Source of the DNA: an uncultured Lachnospiraceae bacterium
GTDB lineage: Bacteria > Bacillota > Clostridia > Lachnospirales > Lachnospiraceae
Direction: 5' to 3'
Assembly (NCBI GenBank): GCA_947246015.1
Contig: CAMXQE010000006.1
Location: forward strand, 1 to 64,000
DNA: 64,000 nucleotides
Shown here piece after piece: positions 16,809-26,386 of this stretch (position 1 is the first letter of the stretch; each line of letters starts with the position of its first letter). The notes below the pieces were generated by a model. That model worked only from the letters and a program-made list of their open reading frames with translations. It ran no database searches and had not been told where the DNA came from. The position numbers and the translations under genes were made by a program.

Positions 16809-17894
16809 ATGAAAATGCACAAAACATTATCCAAAATTTTGGTCAGCGTGCTGGTACTCGGAGCGTTATGCGGCTGCGGCAGCGGAAATGAGTCGAAAAG
16901 AAGAACCATCGGTTCCATAGTGGAAGAAGGGGGAGATGGCACGGCAAAAGCGGAGGGGCCGGTACTCACCCTGACCATAGCTTCCAATCAGACTTCGCAG
17001 GACAACCCTTATCATTTTGGATTGCAGACCTTTAAGGAAGTGGCGGAAGAACTTTCCGGGGGGACCATTCAGGTCATATGCAGCGATGGGGATTTGTCGG
17101 AGGATGAAGCGGAACTGATAAGTATGCTGGACTCTGGTCAGATTCAGATGGCGGTATGTTCGCCGGGAAATATGTCTTCGGCAGGTGTGTCGGAGGTGAA
17201 CATGCTTTCCCTTCTGTATCTGTTTGACGGTTTCAGCCATTGGGAAGCCGCTATGGACGGGGAGTTTGGTTCGGCGATGACGGATGTGATTTTACAGAAG
17301 ACCGGAAATAAATACCGCATTATGGGATACTGGTCGGCAGGCGTGCGGGATTATTATGGGAAGATACCGATTACTTCAGCGGAGGATGTGGCGGAGCTGA
17401 CCATCCGGACCCAGACTTCCGGCGTGGTTTCAGATTTTTGGACGGGTATCGGCGCCGTGCCGGTGAATGTGGGCTGGGGGGATTTGTATGATGCCCTGAA
17501 CAAGAATGAAGTGGATTCGGCGGAAAACGATTATACAAACCTGATGCTGAAAGAACACCATACCACACCGAACGGGAAATACATTTGCGAGACGCATCAT
17601 GATTATACCACCCGTCTGTTTATTATGAACGGTGATTTTTACGACAGCCTGACGGGAGAGCAGAAAAACTGGATTGACACGGCGGCTTTGGCGGCTACTC
17701 TTGAAGAGCGTTCCGTGACTTATGAGATGATGGACAGTTCCAAGGAAAGATGCATCTCGGAAGGAGCGGTAGTGACGGATTACAGTAAGATGGACATTGC
17801 CAGCTTCAAAGAGCCTGCAGTATTGATTCAGGACAGTTATGCGGATGAGAACGGACTGAGGAACTACCTGGAAATGATTCGCCGTGCGCAATAA
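16809..17894 (+). CDS. TRAP-type solute-binding lipoprotein (DctP family)
   Basis: 361 residues. The signal peptide ends in LGALCGCGSG (lipobox, Cys about 21 or 23). The DctP fold runs from about residue 50: LTLTIASNQTSQDNPYH, then IQMAVCSPGNMS, MGYWSAGVRDYYG, and the conserved LTIRTQTSGVVSDFWTGIGA..V.VGWGDLYDAL segment with the substrate-contacting Arg. DctP proteins bind organic acids and hand them to DctQM permeases, but none is present. Instead a chemoreceptor follows 23 bp later with its own strong ribosome site. This suggests the binding protein serves sensing rather than uptake. Confidence 0.9.
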   Translation: MKMHKTLSKILVSVLVLGALCGCGSGNESKRRTIGSIVEEGGDGTAKAEGPVLTLTIASNQTSQDNPYHFGLQTFKEVAEELSGGTIQVICSDGDLSEDEAELISMLDSGQIQMAVCSPGNMSSAGVSEVNMLSLLYLFDGFSHWEAAMDGEFGSAMTDVILQKTGNKYRIMGYWSAGVRDYYGKIPITSAEDVAELTIRTQTSGVVSDFWTGIGAVPVNVGWGDLYDALNKNEVDSAENDYTNLMLKEHHTTPNGKYICETHHDYTTRLFIMNGDFYDSLTGEQKNWIDTAALAATLEERSVTYEMMDSSKERCISEGAVVTDYSKMDIASFKEPAVLIQDSYADENGLRNYLEMIRRAQ

Positions 17895-17917
17895 TCTCAC
17901 GTTAGGAGGATAAGGTT

Positions 17918-20059
17918 TTGGCTAAGAATGAAAAGAATGAAAAAAACGTAAAGAAAGCGGAGAATAGTACAGAAGTAAAAAAAGAAAGCCGCATAAAAGA
18001 AGAAAGGAAGCAGTTTGCGATAGGGATTAAAGTAAAGCTGATTATCGGCTTTGCAATCCCGTTAATCTGTACGATTATAATTGGTATGGCTTCCTATTCG
18101 CTGGCGGAGGAAGGAATGACCGCGAATTATGAGGATTCCATGTCAAAGGCAATGTCCATGGCGGTGGAATATCTGGACTTCGGGTTTGAATCGGCGGTTT
18201 CGGAATCGGAACAGCTATACTATAATACGGACCTGGTGCGGTGGGCATCCGGCTCCATCTATAACGAATATACGAGGAAGGAAATCGAAGAAAGCGTATC
18301 CGTGGACCTGAATGTAAAGCAGGAGGGAAACGGATTTGTAGCCAATATGTATATCATACCGGGGGACAGTCTGAATCTGGTGTCCACGTATGACGATACG
18401 GCAGTTATTCCCGGTTTCTATAAGGAACTGGCAGATAAGGGGGAAGCGGCATGTTTAGGCACGCTGCGCGGCAACTGGGTCGGCTCCCACAGTTATATTG
18501 ATGAGATGCTGGCGAAGCATTACAGCGGGTATTCGGCGGACAGTTACGCCTGCTCCTATATCCGTCCCATGACGACGAAACGTGCATGTATTGTGGTGGA
18601 TTACAGCAGTGAGACGATTGCGGATATTCTGCGTGACCTTGGGCTGGGAGAAGGCAGTATGTCGGCATTTGTAACTGCGGATGGAAGGGAACTGCTCCTG
18701 CAGGGAGAGGAAGTCGTGAAAGGCGGGGATTTTTCTTTCGTGAACCAGCCTTATTATACGGAGGCCATGGCGGATACGGCGGCAACCATCATCGATTATG
18801 TTACATACAACCATCAGGAATATCTGTTCATGGTAAGCAAGAGTTATAAAAACGGCTCGGCTATCTGCGGTATGGTGCCGGTAAGTTATGTGAATGCCGG
18901 AGCGGATTCCATTAAGCAGGTAACAATTTTCATTGTAATCCTCTCATGGCTCATTGCGCTTGTAGTCGGAATACTGATTATCGTGGGCATTGCTTCTACA
19001 ATCCGCCAGATAAGCAGGAAACTGCAGGTGGTGTCCGGCGGGGATTTAACGGTGAGCGTGAATACGAGACGGAGAGATGAATTTAAGATTCTGGTAAAGA
19101 GCATTGCGGATATGATACGAAATTCCAGAAACCTGATTGTGCAGGTTTTAAATACGACGGAGAACGTGTCTGCTTCTACTTCCAAACTGTCGGAAGCATC
19201 GGAAGTATTGACGAACGTGAGCGACCAGATAGCGGTTGCGGTAGATGAGATGGATAAGGGCCTGAACCAGCAGGCGGCGGATTCACAGGACTGTCTGACG
19301 CAGATGGACGAGCTCTCGGAAAGAATCAACAGGGCGGTCAACACGGTGCGGAAGATGGACAGCATCACTTACGATACCAAAGATTTCATAGCGAACGGTA
19401 TCTCAACGATGGATGAATTGACGGATAAGACAGCGGATACTACGGATATTACGAGAAAGGTGACTTCCAATATTAAGAATCTGGAGGAGAGTCTTTCGGA
19501 AGTAGAGCAGTTTGTGGTTATGATTAACGGCATTGCCGAAGAGACGAACCTGCTGGCGCTGAACGCATCCATTGAGGCGGCCAGGGCAGGAGAAGCCGGA
19601 AGGGGATTTGCAGTCGTTGCCCAGTCGGTAAGTTCCCTGTCCGACGGTACGATTGAGGCGGCAAAACAGATTCAGGGCGTTATGGACCAGATTAAGAACT
19701 ATGCCGATGAAACCGTGAAAGTGGCAGGACAGGCGGAGGAAATCGTGTCCAAGCAGTCAGAGACGGTAAACGATACCATCCATGTATTCGGTGATATGAA
19801 TGAATATCTGGAAAACCTGATTGGAGAGATTACCTCTTTAGAAGGAACTATTGAAAGTATGGAACGTCACAGGAATGACACGATGTCGGCAATCCAGAGT
19901 ATTTCTTCCGTATCGGAGGAAACGGCGGCGGCTATTTCCATGGTAAACGATTCCCTGAAGAACCAGATTACAATGATTGATAACCTGCATAAGTCTACGA
20001 TTGAGCTGGAGGACAGGTCAAAGGAACTGACGGAAGCAGTGAATGCGTTTAAGATTTAA
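17918..20059 (+). CDS. Methyl-accepting chemotaxis protein, Cache type
   Basis: 713 residues: a Lys/Glu-rich cytoplasmic lead (1-37), membrane segment 1 (about 42-64), an extracytoplasmic double-Cache-like sensor (about 65-335), membrane segment 2 (about 338-362), HAMP, then the signalling domain with the hairpin tip [19 protein letters not shown]. The start is TTG at 17918, chosen because AGGAGG lies eight bases upstream. It is cotranscribed with the DctP lipoprotein, a likely ligand-delivery partner. A 16-bp perfect hairpin follows the stop. Confidence 0.93.
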   Translation: MAKNEKNEKNVKKAENSTEVKKESRIKEERKQFAIGIKVKLIIGFAIPLICTIIIGMASYSLAEEGMTANYEDSMSKAMSMAVEYLDFGFESAVSESEQLYYNTDLVRWASGSIYNEYTRKEIEESVSVDLNVKQEGNGFVANMYIIPGDSLNLVSTYDDTAVIPGFYKELADKGEAACLGTLRGNWVGSHSYIDEMLAKHYSGYSADSYACSYIRPMTTKRACIVVDYSSETIADILRDLGLGEGSMSAFVTADGRELLLQGEEVVKGGDFSFVNQPYYTEAMADTAATIIDYVTYNHQEYLFMVSKSYKNGSAICGMVPVSYVNAGADSIKQVTIFIVILSWLIALVVGILIIVGIASTIRQISRKLQVVSGGDLTVSVNTRRRDEFKILVKSIADMIRNSRNLIVQVLNTTENVSASTSKLSEASEVLTNVSDQIAVAVDEMDKGLNQQAADSQDCLTQMDELSERINRAVNTVRKMDSITYDTKDFIANGISTMDELTDKTADTTDITRKVTSNIKNLEESLSEVEQFVVMINGIAEETNLLALNASIEAARAGEAGRGFAVVAQSVSSLSDGTIEAAKQIQGVMDQIKNYADETVKVAGQAEEIVSKQSETVNDTIHVFGDMNEYLENLIGEITSLEGTIESMERHRNDTMSAIQSISSVSEETAAAISMVNDSLKNQITMIDNLHKSTIELEDRSKELTEAVNAFKI

Positions 20060-20077
20060 AAATACAATTGTTTAGCC

Positions 20078-20121
20078 CAACCGGCTCCGGCAAGAGAGGA
20101 ATATATTGCCGGAGCCGGTTG
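20078..20121. terminator. Long hairpin between convergent genes
   Basis: A perfect 16-bp stem (20078-20093 with 20106-20121, core CCGGCTCCGG) with a 12-base loop lies between the chemoreceptor and the convergent AraC gene. Neither side has a strong U-run, so it is an atypical or bidirectional terminator. Confidence 0.5.
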
Positions 20122-20150
20122 ACTTCACAGGGGAAAAACGATAAAATATA

Positions 20151-21035
20151 TTACAGCGGCCGACGGTTCGACAGGTTTTCCGCATATTCGGAAGGAGTAA
20201 TGCCTGTAATGATTTTGAACTGTCTGGAAAAATAATGGATGGAATTGTAACCAAGATACTCGGCTATTTGGGAAAAATTCAAATCTCCTTTTCGGATGAG
20301 CTGCTTGGCGGCATTGATTTTCATCAGGGAAAAGTAGTCAATGATACCGCAGCCGGTATGTTCGGCGAACAGTTTCTGCAGAAATGCGCGGCTGACCAGT
20401 TTATCACGGCATATCTGTCCGATGGTCAAATGGTCGGAAAGATGTTCTTCCATGTAATCCAGGATATCGAGGAATAAGTCCTTTTCTTCTTTCAGCTGCT
20501 GTGAGCGGAGAGCAGGGACAGACGTGATATCGGTATCGGCATTCCGGATAAGGAGGATGAGCAGAAGCTGTAAACAGTGCAGTGCAGCTTCTCCGGAGGC
20601 AAAAGGGGCAGGGCTTTGGAAGGAAGACGCTTCCGCCACAATTTGATGAAGGAGTCTGCGTTCCGGTGCGCCGGCGGTCAGGACTTTCTGCCGGAAAAAA
20701 TCCATGACGGAAGCGGAAACAGGTGCGGCTGTGCAGGTAAAGCCAATTGAGACGAGTTTCGCCGGAAAGGGAGCCTGTATATGGATTTCGAAAGTTTCTG
20801 CCGGATGGCGGAAACAGAGCTCCGTTTTTGTCAGGGTATGCGTATAAGAGGGCGTGCTGACAGCAGCAAGTCCTTCCTCCACATAAAATAATTCCCCAAA
20901 GCTATTGTTTGGATTAGTTGGATTAGATGGATTAGATTGAAGGGGTGCGTATTCTTCCCCATAACCGAAGGTCTGGACGAAAAGGATTTGACTGATGCCT
21001 GGCCGGTTAGCGGGGGATATATTTTCGTAAACCAT
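20151..21035 (-). CDS. AraC family transcriptional regulator
   Basis: 294 residues with a cupin-like sensory N-terminus and a C-terminal double helix-turn-helix (about 185-285). The second helix-turn-helix shows the family pattern FSQIAEYLGYNSIHYFSRQFK.ITG.TPSEY. Such regulators typically answer a carbohydrate or small molecule and control neighbouring genes; the target is not clear here. The ATG at 21035 is preferred because GAGGA lies six bases upstream; an ATG four codons earlier sits on the ribosome site itself. Confidence 0.9.
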   Translation of the reverse strand: MVYENISPANRPGISQILFVQTFGYGEEYAPLQSNPSNPTNPNNSFGELFYVEEGLAAVSTPSYTHTLTKTELCFRHPAETFEIHIQAPFPAKLVSIGFTCTAAPVSASVMDFFRQKVLTAGAPERRLLHQIVAEASSFQSPAPFASGEAALHCLQLLLILLIRNADTDITSVPALRSQQLKEEKDLFLDILDYMEEHLSDHLTIGQICRDKLVSRAFLQKLFAEHTGCGIIDYFSLMKINAAKQLIRKGDLNFSQIAEYLGYNSIHYFSRQFKIITGITPSEYAENLSNRRPL

Positions 21036-21378
21036 ATTGTTCCTCATTTCTCCGCTGTTTTGCGTATTTTCATTTTACGTTAAAAGTATATATGATATGT
21101 GCGGGAAAGAAAAGCATAATTAACAATGATATAAGAAAGCATATTATAAAAAGGATATTATAAAAAGCATATTGTAAAAGAAAGAATACTATCAGGAAAG
21201 CATAATTATTATAGGTGTTAGTCAGCAAATGGGTCGGTAACGATATTTTGCCCATAGAAGGACCAGTATTTATGCAGGATAACAAAGCGAAAAAATATCC
21301 ACCAACCCAGATGTTGACTAACACCTTATTATAAAAAGAGCATTTTATAGAAAGTATATAAAGCAGGAGGGAACAGCA
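21036..21378. other. AT-rich divergent intergenic region
   Basis: Contains about three tandem 14-bp units of the form GCATATTATAAAAA (about 21137-21180), then the 112-bp MITE-like element, and then a further AT-rich stretch resembling the same units before the ribosome site of the nucleotidyltransferase gene. No gene is seen. Confidence 0.6.
21214..21325. mobile_element. MITE-like inverted-repeat element
   Basis: A 112-bp element with terminal inverted repeats GGTGTTAGTCA and TGACTAACACC, whose complementarity continues imperfectly for about 40 bp per arm. It is flanked by perfect 8-bp direct repeats TTATTATA (21206-21213 and 21326-21333), as left by transposition. It carries no open frame, so it would need a transposase encoded elsewhere. 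Confidence 0.75.
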
Positions 21379-22302
21379 ATGAAAAAACCAGTTTTGGTTA
21401 TTATGGCAGCCGGGATGGGCAGCCGGTACGGTGGGTTGAAACAGATAGACCCGGTTGACCCGGAGGGGCATATCATTATGGATTTTTCCCTGTATGATGC
21501 CATGAAAGCCGGATTTGAAAAAGTAGTTTTTGTTATAAAAAAAGAGAATGAAAAAGATTTCAGGGAAGCGATAGGGGACAGGGTTGCCGGATTTTTGCAG
21601 GTAGAATATGCTTTTCAGGATATTACGGATATTCCGCAGGGGTATGAGGTGCCCGGGGAAAGGGTAAAACCGTGGGGGACCGGTCATGCGGTACGGAGCT
21701 GCAGGGAATTGCTGGATGGCCCTTTTGTGGTGATTAATGCGGATGATTATTACGGACACAGCGCCTTTGAGCAGCTATACAATTACCTGATGACACATGA
21801 AGACGGAGAGAAGTATGCCTATGCCATGGTAGGGTATATCATCGAGAATACCCTGACGGAGAACGGGCATGTGGCAAGGGGAGTATGCAGGACGGATGCC
21901 GGAGGGCACCTGCTCGGCATTACGGAGCGGACCCATATTGAAAAAAGAGACGGGGATACGGCATATACGGAAGATGGCGGCGCAAGCTGGCATGTAATTG
22001 AGAAGGGCAGTACCGTATCCATGAATATGTGGGGATTTACCGGAAGTTTCATGAAGGAACTGGAGGCGGGATTTGAGCCGTTCCTGAAAAATGGACTGAA
22101 AGAAAATCCGTTAAATTGCGAATATTTTCTTCCGAGCGTGGTTGACGGGCTGATAAAGGAGGGAAAAGCAGAAGTAACGGTTCTAAAGTCTTTTGACCGC
22201 TGGTATGGAGTGACTTACAAGGAAGATAAGAAGAATGTAATGGATGCGGTCCGGCAGATGAAGGATGAGGGACTGTATCCGCAGGACTTTTTCCACGGAT
22301 GA
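21379..22302 (+). CDS. Sugar nucleotidyltransferase family protein
   Basis: 307 residues with the NTP_transferase start VLVIMAAGMGSRYGGLKQ (the usual LAAGxGxR motif reads MAAGMGSR) and the metal-binding INADDYYG. This fold activates sugars by forming NDP-sugar and pyrophosphate. Members with this short AAGMGSRYGGLKQ start are common in Clostridia and usually annotated only as nucleotidyltransferase. There are no pathway partners next door, so the sugar is unknown. AGGAGGG precedes the ATG. It lies behind the MITE, which may have split it from an older promoter. Confidence 0.85.
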   Translation: MKKPVLVIMAAGMGSRYGGLKQIDPVDPEGHIIMDFSLYDAMKAGFEKVVFVIKKENEKDFREAIGDRVAGFLQVEYAFQDITDIPQGYEVPGERVKPWGTGHAVRSCRELLDGPFVVINADDYYGHSAFEQLYNYLMTHEDGEKYAYAMVGYIIENTLTENGHVARGVCRTDAGGHLLGITERTHIEKRDGDTAYTEDGGASWHVIEKGSTVSMNMWGFTGSFMKELEAGFEPFLKNGLKENPLNCEYFLPSVVDGLIKEGKAEVTVLKSFDRWYGVTYKEDKKNVMDAVRQMKDEGLYPQDFFHG

Positions 22303-22372
22303 GAGGTGATGGCCCGGCCGGAGACTTTGCATTTGCTGCAGGGTTCATGAGAGCATAAGGGCATGTTATTTA

Positions 22373-22401
22373 TTGACTATGCCGGGCAATGGTGTTATAG
22401 T
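22373..22401 (+). promoter_or_regulatory. Sigma-A-type promoter of the second chemoreceptor
   Basis: -35 TTGACT (22373-22378), 17-bp spacer, -10 TATAGT (22396-22401). The predicted leader then runs through a half-copy of the dispersed repeat before the gene at 22493. Confidence 0.7.
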
Positions 22402-22417
22402 AAATTTGGACCAGAGG

Positions 22418-22448
22418 GTGGGAATGATTTTTCAAATACGCTCTGGGA
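22418..22448 (+). repeat. Dispersed palindromic repeat, half copy 4
   Basis: Right half only: GTGGGAATGA followed by TTTTTCAAATACGCTCTGGG. It lies in the predicted 5' leader of the chemoreceptor gene, unlike the other copies. Confidence 0.75.
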
Positions 22449-22492
22449 AGTATAGATAGAAACAGATAGAATCAAAAGAAGGGAAGTCTGAG

Positions 22493-24295
22493 ATGAAAGC
22501 GAAAGAAGTGGACGGAAAGGTAAGGGAAACCGCGAAGGAGATAGATGGGAAAGTAAGGGAAGCAGCAATGGAAAAAGTGGAAGAGTCGGACAGTGAGGCA
22601 GTCAAAAGGCTGAAAGACCTTCCGGTGAGAAGAAAGCTGACTATCCTGTCCAGAACTTTTATTTTCGGCATGGTTATCATCGCCATGCTTGGCGCAGTGG
22701 GAATGTGGATGATCAGCCGGCAGGCATTCATAGTATCGAAGGACTGGATGCCGGCGGTAATGCTGGCGCAGGATATGGATAAACTGGCTTCGGATTACCA
22801 GAGAGTCCAGTATGCCCATGTGGTTGCCCTGACGGAAGAAGAATGGAATAAGTATGAAAAGAAAATGGAGGCCCAGATTTCGGAGATGGAGTCTGACATT
22901 GTTCTTTATGAAAACTATATTCACGAAGATGCTGCCAGGGCATATCTGACGGCTGCAAAAGAAGCATGGAGTTCCTATTTATCCGTTACCGGCAATGTAG
23001 TGGAGATGAGCAGAAGCGGAAAGGATGCAGATGCCCAGGCCCTGCTGGAAGGTCAGGGACAGACGGCTTTCGAGGAACTTGGGGATAAGATGGATGCGCT
23101 GGTGCAGTATAATGTGCAGGAAAGCCAGAAGAGTGCAGCCAGGATAAACAGCACTTACATATTTTCTATCATTTTTATAATTGCATTTGCGGTAGCCGCA
23201 GTTATTGTGGGGGGAATGATTTCTACAGGAATCCGTATTCTGATTCTCAAGCCCTTAAGCAGTATCAGAACGGCGTTGAAAGAGCTCCAGGGCGGTAATC
23301 TGGATGCAGAACTGAGATACCAGTCAAAGGATGAGTTTGGCGGACTTTCGGATGATATCAGGGAGTTTATGAACAATCTGGAGGAAATCATCAAGGATGA
23401 GAATGCAATACTTGCAAAGATGGGGCGAGGGGATTTTGATGTAACTTCTGATATAAAGGATAAGTATCAGGGGGATTTCCAGCTGATTCTGGAATCCATG
23501 TCGGATATCAAGCACAAGCTGGGAGCGGCGCTTTCTAATATACAGATGTCTTCCGTGCAGGTGAATTGCGCTTCGGAGCAGATGGCGGTGTCAGCCCAGG
23601 CATTGGCGGAAGGCTCTTCTTCCCAGACACAGAGCGTTGCGGAAATCCTTTCCATGGTAAAGGATATGGAGCAGAAAGCGGTAAACGGCGCAAAGCGTGC
23701 CGGAGAGGCAAGCAGCTATGCAGGCGATGTAAAGCGTCAGGCGGAAAGCGGGAATGCCCAGATGGACCGTATGATGCATGAAATGCAGATTATTTCGAAT
23801 ACATCGAATGAAATCGAGACGATTATCGGCAGCATTGAAGAAATTGCAGAGCAGACGAACCTGCTGGCGCTCAATGCGTCCATAGAAGCGGCAAGGGCCG
23901 GTGAAGCAGGAAGGGGATTTGCCGTAGTTGCCGGTGAAATCGGCAAGCTGGCGACACAGTCGGCGGATGCTGCAACCAATACGAGGGATTTGATTCAGAA
24001 GTCCATCGCGCAGGTAGAGAGCGGAAACGAAATCGCCAAGTCCACGGCGGAGGCATTTGCGGCAGTGAACGGCGGAATCCTGAAGGTTGTGGAATTGAAC
24101 GAGACTGTAAAAGAAGATTGTGAAAATCAGGCGGAGGCAGTACGCGAAATCAATAACAGCGTAGAAGTGATATCCGGCGTAATCGAAAGCAACTCGGCGG
24201 CGGCGGAAGAAACTTCTGCTACCAGTCAAGAGCTGGCAGCCCATGCAGTGAATCTCCAGGAGATGCTGGCGCAGTTTACGTTTTCAGATATGTAA
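22493..24295 (+). CDS. Methyl-accepting chemotaxis protein, four-helix-bundle type
   Basis: 600 residues. A charged cytoplasmic lead has two tandem 11-residue units ([22 protein letters not shown]). It is followed by membrane segment 1 (about 55-78), a four-helix-bundle sensor (about 80-215), membrane segment 2 (about 220-245), HAMP, and the signalling domain with tip [19 protein letters not shown] and flanking methylation helices. It ends in a strong terminator. The sensor class usually detects amino acids or other small molecules; the ligand is unknown. Confidence 0.92.
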   Translation: MKAKEVDGKVRETAKEIDGKVREAAMEKVEESDSEAVKRLKDLPVRRKLTILSRTFIFGMVIIAMLGAVGMWMISRQAFIVSKDWMPAVMLAQDMDKLASDYQRVQYAHVVALTEEEWNKYEKKMEAQISEMESDIVLYENYIHEDAARAYLTAAKEAWSSYLSVTGNVVEMSRSGKDADAQALLEGQGQTAFEELGDKMDALVQYNVQESQKSAARINSTYIFSIIFIIAFAVAAVIVGGMISTGIRILILKPLSSIRTALKELQGGNLDAELRYQSKDEFGGLSDDIREFMNNLEEIIKDENAILAKMGRGDFDVTSDIKDKYQGDFQLILESMSDIKHKLGAALSNIQMSSVQVNCASEQMAVSAQALAEGSSSQTQSVAEILSMVKDMEQKAVNGAKRAGEASSYAGDVKRQAESGNAQMDRMMHEMQIISNTSNEIETIIGSIEEIAEQTNLLALNASIEAARAGEAGRGFAVVAGEIGKLATQSADAATNTRDLIQKSIAQVESGNEIAKSTAEAFAAVNGGILKVVELNETVKEDCENQAEAVREINNSVEVISGVIESNSAAAEETSATSQELAAHAVNLQEMLAQFTFSDM

Positions 24296-24333
24296 TGGAA
24301 TGGATGGAAGCAGAATATTTGAAATTGACAGGT

Positions 24334-24367
24334 ACGGTATGGCATTCAGATGTCATACCGTATTTTT
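24334..24367 (+). terminator. Rho-independent terminator after the chemoreceptor
   Basis: A 12-bp stem (ACGGTATGGCAT with ATGTCATACCGT, one G-U pair), loop TCAG, then ATTTTT. Confidence 0.88.
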
Positions 24368-24589
24368 AATGCATACGGGCACCCATAGGAAATTTGTCAG
24401 CAAGGCTGACGGGTGTACGGCGCAGGAGCAGGGAGAGAAATTTTCCAAGCCTGATTCCGACAGATTCCAACAGATTCCAACAAGAAAAATAAAATCCGAA
24501 AAACTAACCTTTCTTGACTTTTCTGCATAAACTGTTAAACTATATAAAGGAAAATTTTACCCTTGAGACAAAGGAGGAGCCGATATATC
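24368..24589. other. Intergenic region with nested hairpin
   Basis: Holds a nested stem CACCC-N11-GTCAGC-AAG-GCTGAC-GGGTG (24380-24415) of unknown meaning, three imperfect 10-bp units (ACAGATTCCA type, about 24456-24481), and the promoter of the lipoprotein pair. I see no gene. Confidence 0.5.
24514..24541 (+). promoter_or_regulatory. Promoter of the twin binding-protein genes
   Basis: -35 TTGACT (24514-24519), 16-bp spacer, -10 TAAACT (24536-24541). It lies upstream of the AAAGGAGGA ribosome site at 24570-24580. Confidence 0.6.
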
Positions 24590-26371
24590 ATGCGTATTAA
24601 ACTGTCGCAGCGTCTTTTGATTTTTTCTGTTGTATTTGTTCTGCTGTTGTCTGCCTGTACTTCCGCCTCAAAAACATCTAAGCCGGAGAGCGATGCTCTT
24701 GTTTGGAGTTTCTGGGGTGGGTACGACAGTTTTTTGGAACTGGCAGCGGAAACCTATCCGGATATTGAACTGGAACGGGCCTATTATGCGGGTGCCAACC
24801 ATACCGGTTACAGCTGGGCCCAGATGCGGGGAGACGACATCCCTGACATCTTTATTACTTCCCAAATTCTGGATGAGGATTTGGCAAAGGAGCAGCTGGT
24901 GGATTTGTCCGGCTATGATTTCGTGGACCATTTATCCACTGCGCTGTTGGACCAGATAGCTATTGACGGGGGTGTTTATCTCCTGCCTGTCAACAATGCC
25001 ATATATGGTATCTACTACAACAAGACCCTGATGGAAGAACACGGGTGGCAGGTGCCCGCCAACTTTGCCGAACTGGAGAAGCTCTGTGCCGAGATTAAGG
25101 AGGCCGGACTTATTCCGGGCGTGGTTGGAACCCAGCTGACGGGAAACACCTTCTCTGCCGTGTTTAACCTGGCAAAGACAAACTGGCTCACCACTCCGGC
25201 GGGAGTGAACTGGGAGCGGGATTTCCTGGCCGGGAATACCACGGCTGCCGGAATGTGGGAAGGCACTATGGACTATGTCCAAAAGTACATCGATATTGGT
25301 ATGTTCACCACAGACCCGGAGGACCGGTCCAACAATGAGCTGATTGAGGATTACCTGGCCGGGCGGAAAGCTGTTTTTTTCACCATGGCCGCCCTGGTGA
25401 ACAGTTCCACCCTGTCCAACGGCGACCAGCTGGGGATGATGCCCTATATAGGAGAGGACGGAAGTAAGAACATTTATATGTACAGCACCTCCTCCAATAT
25501 TGGAATCAGCAAACGGCTGACCCGGCCGGGCAATGAGGAAAAACTGGAGAAGGCCCTTCAGCTGCTGTCCCTGCTCTATACCCCGGAGGGGCAGGCAGTT
25601 TTTATCACCGAAAATACGCCCTGTATACTCAGCGTGCTGGACAGCGCTGCAGTGCCGGAGGACTCGCTGATTTACGACGCCCGGCAGGCCATGCAGGATG
25701 GCCGTGCCTTTCCCATGACCTATGCCCATTGGGAGAATGTTCTGTCCGACATGGGGCAGGCGTATAAGGATTGGTTCCGGGGAGAAAATGATATGGACGG
25801 TTCAGGGTGTATTGCCCGGATGGATGAACTGCAAAGCAACTACCTGAACACTCAGGAGATGACATATTTCTGTGAGAGCACCGCGGACTTCACACTGGAG
25901 CAGACTGCCTGTCTGGTTGGCAAGGCTCTGGGCAGCGCCGTGGACGCGGACGCGGCCATGATTCCCTATTATTCAGGGGACTATAATGCGAAAGCGGGGC
26001 TTTCTGCCGGTGTAACCGGCAAACTCTATCAGGGCAGGATTAACGTGGAGGTGAGCAACACCATCGCTCCGGGGCTGGACGGAGAGTATGCCATCCTGAC
26101 CATGACCGGAGCCCAGGCCAGGGAGTTGGCGGCTGCCGGGTTCGACCCGGCCGGAGACGGCAATCCCTCCCCCTACGCTCTGGTGGTCAGGGGCGGCGGT
26201 GAGCCGGAGGATGATAAGACCTATCAGGTGGCTTTTCTGATGCAGAGTTACACCGGGGAGATGGGTCAGAACTATAATGCCCGCGTAGAGAAGGGGTCTG
26301 TCCGAACCTTCCTGCGGGATTGGCTGACCAGGCAGAAGACGGTTTCCCCCGATGGGAACCCCTGGGAATAA
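24590..26371 (+). CDS. Solute-binding lipoprotein fused to a 5'-nucleotidase C-terminal-like domain
   Basis: 593 residues. The signal peptide ends in LLLSACTS (lipobox Cys about 23). A family-1 sugar-type solute-binding domain (about 38-410) shows DIPDIFI and a LLPVNNAIYGIYYNKTL hinge region. A final domain (about 430-580) resembles the 5'-nucleotidase C-terminal domain: ALGSAVDADAAMI, then YAILTMTGAQARELAAAGF, then KTYQVAFLMQS. The metallophosphatase half is absent, so catalysis is not expected. No ABC permease or ATPase is adjacent. The start at 24590 follows AAAGGAGGA. The gene and its twin look G+C-richer than most neighbours and use many CCC, GCC and CTG codons. Confidence 0.8.
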   Translation: MRIKLSQRLLIFSVVFVLLLSACTSASKTSKPESDALVWSFWGGYDSFLELAAETYPDIELERAYYAGANHTGYSWAQMRGDDIPDIFITSQILDEDLAKEQLVDLSGYDFVDHLSTALLDQIAIDGGVYLLPVNNAIYGIYYNKTLMEEHGWQVPANFAELEKLCAEIKEAGLIPGVVGTQLTGNTFSAVFNLAKTNWLTTPAGVNWERDFLAGNTTAAGMWEGTMDYVQKYIDIGMFTTDPEDRSNNELIEDYLAGRKAVFFTMAALVNSSTLSNGDQLGMMPYIGEDGSKNIYMYSTSSNIGISKRLTRPGNEEKLEKALQLLSLLYTPEGQAVFITENTPCILSVLDSAAVPEDSLIYDARQAMQDGRAFPMTYAHWENVLSDMGQAYKDWFRGENDMDGSGCIARMDELQSNYLNTQEMTYFCESTADFTLEQTACLVGKALGSAVDADAAMIPYYSGDYNAKAGLSAGVTGKLYQGRINVEVSNTIAPGLDGEYAILTMTGAQARELAAAGFDPAGDGNPSPYALVVRGGGEPEDDKTYQVAFLMQSYTGEMGQNYNARVEKGSVRTFLRDWLTRQKTVSPDGNPWE

Positions 26372-26386
26372 ATAAGGAGGACCGGA

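Noticed and set aside
24296..24590. Chemoreceptor and twin lipoproteins as one sensory operon
   Set aside because: A strong terminator follows the receptor and a separate promoter precedes the lipoproteins. A functional link is possible but an operon is not supported.
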